DNA of 5,437 nt from Chitinispirillales bacterium (lineage in GTDB: Bacteria; Fibrobacterota; Chitinivibrionia; Chitinivibrionales; Chitinispirillaceae): positions 1-5,437 of the forward strand of contig JAIRUL010000059.1 in NCBI GenBank assembly GCA_031254445.1, given 5' to 3'. Numbering within the stretch: position 1 is the stretch's first letter; every line of letters begins with the position of its first letter. The position numbers and the translations under genes were made by a program. The notes beneath the pieces are model-generated. The model did not search any database. It saw only the letters and a list, made by a program, of their open reading frames with translations, and had not been told where the DNA came from. This document shows positions 1 to 5,395 of the stretch, one piece after another.

Positions 1-291
1 TCCACTTTTTTTTATTTTTTTTCAAAAACCCCGTTTTTGGCCCGTTTCGAGGGGGGGATAGGGGGAAAAAGGCCGGCCTAGGGAGGAAAATGGGCTATAT
101 AACGCCAAAACGTTAAAAGGCTAATGGGGCGTGCTGCACAAATCCCGCGTCGGAGCCTTAGCCGGGGCGGGCCATTTATAGCGCCTGCATCGACCACGAA
201 ACCCTTTGCTTTCCGCCGCGCATCATATATATTCATATCATACCTTAATTACGTACAATTACCCGTCACACGCAAAAAAGGCAGGCGCAAA
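1..291. other. Non-coding 5' region with homopolymer runs
   Basis: No convincing gene is seen here. Two runs of eight T (6-13 and 15-22) are followed by a perfect 7-bp hairpin (CAAAAAC at 23-29, loop CCC, GTTTTTG at 33-39). Next comes a G-rich stretch with G7 at 51-57 and G5 at 61-65, then the 8-bp palindrome GGCCGGCC (71-78). The T runs could be the tail of a terminator for a gene outside the window. The reading frame of gene 1 stays open upstream to 124, but residues encoded by 124-291 are basic and low in order and precede a normal signal peptide, so they are probably not translated. Confidence 0.5.
206..233 (+). promoter_or_regulatory. Candidate sigma-70-type promoter for gene 1
   Basis: TTGCTT (206-211) and TATATT (228-233) are separated by 16 bases, each close to the -35 and -10 consensus. 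Transcription would start near 240 and give a leader of about 50 bases before the ATG at 292. This is pattern matching only. AT-rich spacers yield such matches by chance, and the promoter preferences of this organism are unknown. Confidence 0.3.
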
Positions 292-1569
292 ATGCCCAAC
301 CGCCCAATCGGCAAGACGCTACGCACCGCAATCGCTATTGTCCCCATTATAGCCGCAGCCGCCGCGGCCGCCGACTGGCCTAATTTCCACGGGCCGGACA
401 GGACCAACAAGTCTGCGGAGGCGGGGCTTTTGAAGCAGTGGCCAAAAGAGGGGCCCGCGCTTATTTGGATGGCTTCCGGCGTTGGTAACGGGTACAGCGG
501 TGCGGCGGTGTCGGGCGGGGCGGTTTATACGGCGGGGGTTAAGAACAACGCCAATTACGTGTTTGCGTTCAGCAGCGCGGGGAAGCTCTTGTGGGAGAAG
601 CCGGCGGGCAAGGTTTGGGAGGCCACGCGCGCGTTCGCCCGCTCGTACAACGGGACGCGCAGCACGCCCACCGTCGAGGGGGGCGCGGTGTACTACCTGA
701 GCGACATCGGGTTCCTCATCGCCCTAGACGCCAAGACGGGCGCGGCCAAGTGGTCGGTGGATTTGCGCGCTAAGTACGACGGGGAGATACCGGACTACGG
801 CTACTCGGAGTCGCCGCTTGTGCACGGAAATAGGCTCTACTGCTCGCCCTACGGGAAAAAGGCCTCCGTTGTGTGCTTGGACAAGAATACGGGCAAGCCC
901 ATCTGGGAAGCGCCAGCGTTCAACACCGGCGCAGACGGCGGCGACGCGGGGTTCGCCTCCTTTATAATGGTAGAGAACAGCGGGTACAAACAGCTGATAT
1001 CGCAAAGCCGCACATTCCTCTACGGCATGGACTCCGAGACGGGAAAGACGCTGTGGAAGGCGCCGTTTCTAAACAGCCGCGAGAACAACTGCACGGACGC
1101 GGTCTATTCCGACGGCTACGTCTTCGTGACCAGCGGCTACGGACGCGGGTCGATGCTTGTGAAACTCAGCAAAAAGGGCGACGGCGTCGCGGCGGAGGTT
1201 GTTTACGACAATAGCAAGATGATGGACAACCACCACGGCGGCGTGGTGCTGCACAACGGCTACATCTACGGCTCCGGCCACAACAGCGCGGGTTGGTTCT
1301 GCTTAGAGATGAAGAGCGGCAAGCAGATGTGGAAGACCGCGGGCAAGGGGTCGCTGACGTTCGCCGACGGGATGCTTTATGTGTACGACGAGAAGGGGAC
1401 GGTGAGCCTCGTGAAGGCGACTCCGGAGGCGTACACGGAGGTGAGTTCGTTCAAGGTGCCGGAGGGGGGCATGAAGAGCTATTTTTGGGCGCATCCGGTT
1501 GTGAGTAATGGGGTTCTTTATGTCCGGTATGCTAACGACCTTTATGCTTATGATGTTAAGGGGAAGTGA
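292..1569 (+). CDS. Secreted PQQ-like beta-propeller repeat protein
   Basis: The product is a 425-residue exported beta-propeller of the PQQ-binding-like (BamB/quinoprotein dehydrogenase-like) superfamily. I chose the ATG at 292 because a signal peptide follows it directly: basic n-region MPNRPIGKTLR, hydrophobic core at about 12-27 ending in seven alanines, and likely cleavage before DWPNFHGPDR. A purine-rich AAGGCAGG lies about six bases upstream. An ATG at 124 is in frame but would bury the signal peptide. The mature start WPNFHGPDR is typical of PQQ-like propellers in PVC bacteria. Blade-closing motifs of the form LD-x2-TG-x3-W occur at about 145-154, 196-205, 246-255 and 338-347, with a weaker one at 93-101. 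These hold the propeller together and do not show that PQQ is bound. I see no heme motif and no confident catalytic residues. It is probably periplasmic or surface-located. With the Fe-S genes downstream, a role in a redox complex is possible; a scaffold role is equally possible. Confidence 0.88.
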   Translation: MPNRPIGKTLRTAIAIVPIIAAAAAAADWPNFHGPDRTNKSAEAGLLKQWPKEGPALIWMASGVGNGYSGAAVSGGAVYTAGVKNNANYVFAFSSAGKLLWEKPAGKVWEATRAFARSYNGTRSTPTVEGGAVYYLSDIGFLIALDAKTGAAKWSVDLRAKYDGEIPDYGYSESPLVHGNRLYCSPYGKKASVVCLDKNTGKPIWEAPAFNTGADGGDAGFASFIMVENSGYKQLISQSRTFLYGMDSETGKTLWKAPFLNSRENNCTDAVYSDGYVFVTSGYGRGSMLVKLSKKGDGVAAEVVYDNSKMMDNHHGGVVLHNGYIYGSGHNSAGWFCLEMKSGKQMWKTAGKGSLTFADGMLYVYDEKGTVSLVKATPEAYTEVSSFKVPEGGMKSYFWAHPVVSNGVLYVRYANDLYAYDVKGK

Positions 1570-1571
1570 CC

Positions 1572-1612
1572 TTAAAACCTGAGGCCGTAGGCCGAAGGTT
1601 TTAAATCTTTTT
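1572..1612 (+). terminator. Hairpin plus T-rich tail after gene 1
   Basis: Three bases after the gene 1 stop lies a stem: TTAAAACCT (1572-1580) pairs with AGGTTTTAA (1596-1604), and GGCC (1583-1586) pairs with GGCC (1590-1593) around a GTA loop. Between the two helices sit two opposed GA dinucleotides, giving a tandem G.A mismatch rather than a plain bulge. The hairpin runs into ATCTTTTT and further T-rich repeats. It could be an intrinsic terminator of gene 1, or a processing or stability hairpin if transcription continues into gene 2. A related hairpin at 3306-3328 on the other strand suggests it belongs to the dispersed repeat family. Confidence 0.5.
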
Positions 1613-1638
1613 AATCTTTTTAATCTTTTTAATCTTTT
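1604..1638 (+). repeat. Four-copy nonamer repeat AATCTTTTT
   Basis: ATC recurs at 1605, 1614, 1623 and 1632, giving an exact 9-base period of the unit AATCTTTTT. The same unit occurs singly just upstream of the 67-bp element in all three copies, for example at 1662-1670. The tandem run thus looks like an expansion of a module of that element. The T runs may also serve as the tail of the hairpin before it. Confidence 0.8.
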
Positions 1639-1660
1639 AAAATCAAAGTCAAATTCTTTT

Positions 1661-1727
1661 AAATCTTTTTCAGACGAAGCCTACGGCTTCATAACGTGTG
1701 GCGGCTAAAGCCGCCACACAAAGTCAA
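1661..1727 (+). repeat. 67-bp palindromic intergenic element, copy 1
   Basis: This sequence recurs without change at 3220-3286 (opposite strand) and 5329-5395 (same strand). In order it holds AAATCTTTTTCAGAC, palindrome P1 (1676-1690: GAAGCC, TAC, GGCTTC), the spacer ATAAC, palindrome P2 (1696-1719: 11-bp arms GTGTGGCGGCT and AGCCGCCACAC around AA), and the first hexamers AAAGTCAA. Two palindromes with a fixed spacer recall the REP/BIME type of intergenic repeat. Neither hairpin is followed by a T run on either strand, so they are not standard intrinsic terminators. No transposase is in the window. Confidence 0.9.
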
Positions 1728-1779
1728 AATCAAAGTCAAAAGCAAAGTCAAAGCCAAAGTCAACGTCAATGTCAACATC
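1720..1779 (+). repeat. Hexanucleotide array (AAAGTC type), ten units
   Basis: Ten six-base units follow P2: AAAGTC variants first (AAAATC, AAAAGC, AAAGCC), then AACGTC, AATGTC and AACATC. Most keep AA at the start and C at the end. The unit AATGTC (1768-1773) contains the ATG of gene 2. In this orientation the pure units AAAGTC and AACGTC have no stop codon in any of the three frames. It is the reverse-complement orientation of the GTTGAC arrays at 3213-3224 and 5221-5304. Confidence 0.9.
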
Positions 1780-3217
1780 AACAGTCGCATACCGGCTCTC
1801 TCTTGCATTCGGCGTCATTGCGTGGGCAGCCGTTTTGTTTTGGTGGTTTGCATCGGTTCCTCCGTTCGAGGTTGCGCTTCGGGTTCCGGGGATGGACGGG
1901 GAGCCGCTTGACGGCGCGGAGGCTACTCGCGATCGGGCGGCTCTCGACATCGGTTCGCTCTTCTCCGCGTTTGGCGGGGTTCCGCCGCAGGCGATCGCCG
2001 GTTCTTGGCCGCGCTTTCGCGGGGCGAATATCGACAACATCAGTACTGAGAGCGTGCCGCTGCGCGACTTTTCGGATGGAGCTAATCCGCCTCTTCTGTG
2101 GTCGGCGGGGCTCGGCGAAGGGCACGCCGCGCCAGCGGTACACAATGGCCGGGTTTATCTGCTCGACTACGACGAAAGAGAAGAGGCGGACGCGCTACGC
2201 TGTTTCTCGCTTGACAGCGGGGAAGAGATTTGGCGGCGCGGCTATAGGGTGAAGGTGAAACGCAACCACGGCATGTCGCGCACGGTGCCGGCGGTGACGG
2301 ACTCTGCGGCGGTGACGGTCGGCCCTCTCTGCCACGCGATGGCGGTTCACGCCGTAAGCGGGGATTTGCTTTGGGGAATAGACCTCGTGAAGGAGTACGG
2401 CGCGGAGGTGCCGCTTTGGTACACGGGCCAGTGCCCGTTAATTGACGACACCGTGGCGGTTCTCGCGCCGTCGGGCGACAAAACCTTGCTTTTGGGCGTC
2501 CACGTTATGACGGGCGAGGTGATATGGGAGACGCCAAACAAGCACGGGTGGAAGATGTCGCATTCGTCAATTATACCGATGACGTTTAGCGGGCGCAGGG
2601 TGTACGTCTACTGCGCGAGCGGCGGAATCGCAGGCGTCGCGGCGGACGGGGACGACCGCGGGAGCGTTCTCTTCGAGACTATCGAGTTCAGCCAGTCCGT
2701 AGTCGCGCCGTCGCCGGTCGCAATAAGCGGCGATAGGATATTCATGACCACCGGGTACGCCGCAGGCTGCGCGGTGTTTCAGGTTGATACGGACGGAGGG
2801 GCATTTTCGATATCGATGATAAAGCGCCACGGCGTGAAAGAAGCGTTAGCCTCGGAGCAGCAGACGCCGCTATATTACGGCGGCCACCTCTACGGCGTGC
2901 TCCCGAAAGACGCGGGGGCGCATAGGGATCAGTTCGTCTGCGTTGACGATAAAGACGTCTCCGTTTTCAAGTGGGCGAGCGGGCCGGAGAATCTCTTTGG
3001 GCTTGGCCCGTTTATCATAGCCGACAACAAATTTTATATTCTGAGCGATGACGGAACACTGACAGCCGCGTCCGTATCGACTCAGCGCTTTGAAAAGAGG
3101 GGCTCGGTGAAGGTCACGGACGGAGTGGACGCATGGGGGCCGATGGCGATAGTATCAGGTCGGCTATTATTGCGTGATTCAAAGAGAATGTTCTGCGTTG
3201 ATTTACGGCGCCGTTGA
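1769..3217 (+). CDS. Membrane-anchored PQQ-like beta-propeller protein
   Basis: The product has 482 residues: a short N-terminus, one hydrophobic helix at about 11-30 (uncleaved anchor or signal), a linker of about 45 residues, and a propeller that starts at SWPRFRGANIDN (79-90). That start is comparable with WPNFHGPDR of gene 1, so the two are distant paralogues. Blade motifs are seen at CFSLDSGEEIW (145-155), AVSGDLLW (195-202) and VMTGEVIW (246-253), with weaker ones later. The propeller should lie outside the cytoplasmic membrane. The start is well constrained although no Shine-Dalgarno is visible: ATG 1769 lies inside the hexamer array, the frame is closed by TAA at 1706, and no NTG codon lies between. 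The next candidate, TTG codon 23, would cut the helix. The first five residues (MSTST) are thus mostly array-encoded. The stop TGA lies in the first hexamer of the downstream repeat. Function is unassigned; the anchor and position beside the Fe-S genes fit a partner of the membrane complex. Confidence 0.87.
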   Translation: MSTSTVAYRLSLAFGVIAWAAVLFWWFASVPPFEVALRVPGMDGEPLDGAEATRDRAALDIGSLFSAFGGVPPQAIAGSWPRFRGANIDNISTESVPLRDFSDGANPPLLWSAGLGEGHAAPAVHNGRVYLLDYDEREEADALRCFSLDSGEEIWRRGYRVKVKRNHGMSRTVPAVTDSAAVTVGPLCHAMAVHAVSGDLLWGIDLVKEYGAEVPLWYTGQCPLIDDTVAVLAPSGDKTLLLGVHVMTGEVIWETPNKHGWKMSHSSIIPMTFSGRRVYVYCASGGIAGVAADGDDRGSVLFETIEFSQSVVAPSPVAISGDRIFMTTGYAAGCAVFQVDTDGGAFSISMIKRHGVKEALASEQQTPLYYGGHLYGVLPKDAGAHRDQFVCVDDKDVSVFKWASGPENLFGLGPFIIADNKFYILSDDGTLTAASVSTQRFEKRGSVKVTDGVDAWGPMAIVSGRLLLRDSKRMFCVDLRRR

Positions 3218-3224
3218 CGTTGAC
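3213..3224 (-). repeat. Two GTTGAC hexamers overlapping the gene 2 stop
   Basis: Two GTTGAC units (3213-3218 and 3219-3224) link gene 2 to copy 2 of the 67-bp element. The first contains the gene 2 stop codon (TGA at 3215-3217), and the second overlaps the 67-bp identity. The strand given matches the orientation of the element here, in which the units read GTCAAC. Confidence 0.8.
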
Positions 3225-3286
3225 TTTGTGTGGCGGCTTTAGCCGCCACACGTTATGAAGCCGTAGGCTTCGTCTGAAAAAGATTT
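3220..3286 (-). repeat. 67-bp palindromic intergenic element, copy 2 (inverted)
   Basis: This is the exact reverse complement of 1661-1727. On the + strand the order is hexamer end, P2 (3228-3251), GTTAT, P1 (3257-3271), then GTCTGAAAAAGATTT. With copy 1 it forms a perfect inverted repeat around gene 2; with copy 3 it forms one around genes 3 and 4. The mRNA of gene 2 would carry both hairpins just after its stop, which could protect the 3' end from exonucleases (inference). Confidence 0.9.
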
Positions 3287-3305
3287 TAAAGCTTTTGACT
3301 TTAAA

Positions 3306-3328
3306 GCCTTCAGCTTTCGGCTTCAGGC
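3306..3328 (-). repeat. Tandem-GA hairpin, second copy (minus strand)
   Basis: Read on the minus strand, a 4-bp helix (GCCT with AGGC), opposed GA dinucleotides and an inner 3-bp helix (AGC with GCT) enclose a CGAAA loop. It is 23 bases long, like the 1577-1599 part of the hairpin after gene 1, and differs from it at six positions. Two pairs of those changes preserve base pairing. Its place relative to the 67-bp element is the same as in copy 1, so it appears to be the outer module of the same composite repeat. Confidence 0.65.
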
Positions 3329-3356
3329 ATTCCAGTCCCCAAAAGCTTTAAACGAT

Positions 3357-3382
3357 ATGGATGATATTAATGGATGATATTA
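3357..3382 (+). repeat. 13-bp tandem duplication at the gene 3 start
   Basis: The 13-mer ATGGATGATATTA occurs twice without a gap (3357-3369 and 3370-3382) and is followed by a partial third unit, ATGGAT, at 3383. It places ATG codons at 3357, 3361, 3370, 3374 and 3383, of which only 3374 and 3383 are in the gene 3 frame. The others run into stops within ten codons. Confidence 0.9.
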
Positions 3383-3943
3383 ATGGATAATCCTGAAAAA
3401 AACACTCATACAGATAGGCGCGACTTCCTAAAAACCGCCTTTCGCGTCTTAGCCCTAGCCCTCATGGCCGTAGGCTTCCGCAGGCTTGTCGACCTACGGG
3501 GCGGCGGCGAGTCGGTGTGGCAAATAGACCCCAAGAAATGTACGCACTGCGGCCGGTGCGCCACCGAGTGCGTCCTGCGCCCATCCGCAGTGCGGTGCGT
3601 GCACGCCTACGAGGTATGCGGCTACTGCAAGCTTTGCGGCGCGTACCACCGGACAAACGCGGGAAAGTTAGACACCGCTGCGGAAAATCAGATATGCCCC
3701 ACCGGCGCGATAGCGCGCACGTACATCGAGGATCCGTTTTACGAATACCGCATAGACGAAAAGCTATGCAACGGCTGCGGCAAGTGCACAAAGGGGTGTT
3801 CGTCGTTCGGCAACGGGTCGCTCTTTTTACAGATAAGGCACCACTTGTGCGCAGGGTGCAACGAATGCCGGATCGCGGCGCGCTGCCCGGCCAAGGCGAT
3901 AAGCCTTGTGAAATTAGACAACGCATATTTTTTGCCTAAGTGA
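3374..3943 (+). CDS. Tat-exported four-cluster [4Fe-4S] ferredoxin, NapG-like
   Basis: The product has 189 residues (186 if the ATG at 3383 is used; neither start has a clear Shine-Dalgarno). TDRRDFLK (13-20) is a twin-arginine motif, followed by a short hydrophobic stretch (24-34) and a basic end, so the folded Fe-S protein is probably exported by Tat, perhaps with the signal kept as anchor. Seventeen cysteines are present. Sixteen form four groups: C56-C59-C62-C66; C82-C85-C88 with C108-Pro; C132-C135-C138-C142; and C159-C162-C165 with C171-Pro. C75 is extra. The long gap between C88 and C108 and the Val after C66 depart from the ordinary ferredoxin pattern. The design resembles NapG, the exported ferredoxin of the NapGH quinol dehydrogenase, although it is shorter. 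The membrane protein gene follows after 16 bases, so the two very likely form a complex passing electrons between the membrane and an outer-face partner. The partner and direction of flow are not visible. Confidence 0.87.
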   Translation: MILMDNPEKNTHTDRRDFLKTAFRVLALALMAVGFRRLVDLRGGGESVWQIDPKKCTHCGRCATECVLRPSAVRCVHAYEVCGYCKLCGAYHRTNAGKLDTAAENQICPTGAIARTYIEDPFYEYRIDEKLCNGCGKCTKGCSSFGNGSLFLQIRHHLCAGCNECRIAARCPAKAISLVKLDNAYFLPK

Positions 3944-3959
3944 CAAGGCGGGGGCGGCG

Positions 3960-5225
3960 ATGAGACAAAAGGGTTTTACCATCCTGCTATTTGCGATAAC
4001 AGCGATAACCGTGGCGCCGGTAACCGGCGCGCCGGCTCAAAACCGCTTCCCGCAGCCGGAGTTTCAGAGCGGCTACGAAATCCCCGCAAACAATTTCGGA
4101 ACGGCCCGCGCCGTCATCCTCTATTATATCGACGTAGCCGTGCTTTTTATAGCCCTTTGCGCCGCATCCTACATCGTCCTCAAGAAAAAATCGCGCAGGG
4201 GCGTGTTGATACTTATGCTTTTTTCAATCGCCTACTTCGGGTTCTACAAAAAGGGGTGCATCTGCTCTATAGGCGCGATACAAAACGTTACGGCGGGGGC
4301 GCTCACCGGTTACGCCATCCCCGCCACGGTCTTTTTGATATTCGCCCTGCCGCTCGCGTTCGCGCTCTTCTTCGGGCGCGTTTTCTGCTCCGGCGTCTGC
4401 CCGATGGGCGCGCTGCAGGACGTTGCCGCCATTCGCGCGAAGAGGGTTCCGGCGCGGATAGCCTCGGCGCTTGGATTCATCCCGCACCTCTATCTCGGCA
4501 TAACGATACTTTTCGTTGCCTCCGGCGCGGGCTTTCCCATTTGCAAACTTGACCCGTTCGTCGGAATATTCCGCCTCGGCGCGCCGTCTGGGATGATAGC
4601 TTTCGGCGCGATACTATTGCTGATAGGGGTATTCGTGGCGCGCCCATACTGCCGGTTCTTATGCCCTTATGGGTTGATTTTGGGGTGGATGTCGCGACTC
4701 TCAAAATACCGCGTAAAAATATGCTCCGGCAAATGCGTAAATTGTAGGCTATGCGAAAATGCGTGCCCTGTTGACGCGATACGAACACCGACAAGGGAGC
4801 CGGTAAAAGAAGAGCGTGGCCGCAGTATAAGACGCCTCAAAATCTACTGCGCGCTCTTGCCGCTGTGGGTAATCGCGGGGGCGGCGGGCGGGTGGTTCGC
4901 GGCGGATGCGCTTTCGTTGACCCATCCCCAAGTAAAACTGCTGCGCATCGTCGAGGCGGAAGGATCCGTGGCGGTTGGCGGAAAATCGCTAGAGGGCGAA
5001 GCGCTGCGGGTTGACGCTAACGTTATCGCCGAGTTGAGGGAACAAGCCAACGAGGCCAAAAGGGGTTTCAGGCTTGGGATGCTCTTGCTAGGTGTGTACA
5101 TGGGTGTTGTTATAGGCGTCTATATCATCCGTCAATCAATGTATAAAAAAAGAGACAGCTATGATGCCGACCCATCGCGTTGCGTAAGCTGCGGGCGCTG
5201 TTATAGGTATTGCCCGCAACGTTGA
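3960..5225 (+). CDS. NapH/NosR/CcoG-type polytopic membrane Fe-S protein
   Basis: The product has 421 residues. An N-terminal hydrophobic segment (5-22) looks like a signal peptide or anchor. Further membrane helices lie at about 51-73, 82-97, 119-138, 174-192, 211-228, 296-316 and 372-391. Two CX3CP motifs (C143/C147 and C231/C235) mark the NapH/NosR/CcoG group. A ferredoxin motif C259-C262-C265-C269-Pro follows, and a second, C408-C411-C414-C418-Pro, ends the protein. Basic loops (75-80, 158-166, 279-293, 396-398) put both CX3CP and both ferredoxin motifs in the cytoplasm, and C100, C102, C195 and the 317-370 domain outside. There is no room for the periplasmic FMN domain of NosR. It presumably carries electrons across the membrane to or from the exported ferredoxin encoded just upstream (inference). 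A weak purine-rich site, AAGGCGGGGG (3945-3954), precedes the ATG. The stop lies in the first unit of a hexamer array, three codons after the last cysteine, so the native C-terminus may have been altered. Confidence 0.88.
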   Translation: MRQKGFTILLFAITAITVAPVTGAPAQNRFPQPEFQSGYEIPANNFGTARAVILYYIDVAVLFIALCAASYIVLKKKSRRGVLILMLFSIAYFGFYKKGCICSIGAIQNVTAGALTGYAIPATVFLIFALPLAFALFFGRVFCSGVCPMGALQDVAAIRAKRVPARIASALGFIPHLYLGITILFVASGAGFPICKLDPFVGIFRLGAPSGMIAFGAILLLIGVFVARPYCRFLCPYGLILGWMSRLSKYRVKICSGKCVNCRLCENACPVDAIRTPTREPVKEERGRSIRRLKIYCALLPLWVIAGAAGGWFAADALSLTHPQVKLLRIVEAEGSVAVGGKSLEGEALRVDANVIAELREQANEAKRGFRLGMLLLGVYMGVVIGVYIIRQSMYKKRDSYDADPSRCVSCGRCYRYCPQR

Positions 5226-5304
5226 CGTTGACGTTGATGTTGATGTTGATGTTGATGTTGATGTTGATGTTGACGTTGATGTTGATGTTGACGTTGATGT
5301 TGAA
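5221..5304 (+). repeat. Fourteen-unit GTTGAC/GTTGAT array starting at the gene 4 stop
   Basis: Fourteen perfectly phased hexamers GTTGAN run from 5221 to 5304. Nine end in T, four in C and the last in A. The first unit provides the TGA stop (5223-5225) of gene 4. In this orientation one of three frames hits TGA in every unit, and the other two read Val-Asp or Leu-Thr/Leu-Met. The near-identity of units points to recent expansion by slippage or unequal exchange. Confidence 0.93.
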
Positions 5305-5328
5305 AAATCAAAAGCTTTAAAATCTTTT

Positions 5329-5395
5329 AAATCTTTTTCAGACGAAGCCTACGGCTTCATAACGTGTGGCGGCTAAAGCCGCCACACAAAGTCAA
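5329..5395 (+). repeat. 67-bp palindromic intergenic element, copy 3
   Basis: Identical to 1661-1727 and in the same orientation, with P1 at 5344-5358 and P2 at 5364-5387. Its left side differs from copy 1: it joins the hexamer array through a short AT-rich stretch (5305-5328) and lacks the tandem-GA hairpin. On its right are only three hexamers before unique sequence. Confidence 0.9.

Noticed and set aside
90..116. Eight-codon frame MGYITPKR preceded by GGGAGG
   Set aside because: A Shine-Dalgarno-like run is present, but the spacing is only about three bases and no attenuator structure or regulatory codon run is visible. Too short to call as a leader peptide.
124..291. Possible 56-residue N-terminal extension of gene 1
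   Set aside because: The ATG at 292 is followed at once by a normal signal peptide and preceded by a purine-rich site. The extension would place that signal internally, and it shows no recognisable domain.
1696..1719. P2 palindrome as an intrinsic terminator
   Set aside because: The 11-bp GC-rich stem is strong, but neither strand has a T run after it in any of the three copies.
1705..2145. Minus-strand reading frame with repeated Asp/Phe residues
   Set aside because: The repetitive end is the reverse reading of the hexamer array, and the rest is antisense to the well-supported gene 2.
1661..3286. Gene 2 as cargo of an insertion sequence
   Set aside because: It is flanked by perfect inverted repeats, but encodes no transposase, shows no target-site duplication that I could find, and the same repeat also lies elsewhere in the window.
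1661..5395. CRISPR array
   Set aside because: The three 67-bp copies are about 1.5 and 2.0 kb apart, alternate in orientation and enclose genes; the hexamer arrays have no spacers. No cas gene is present.
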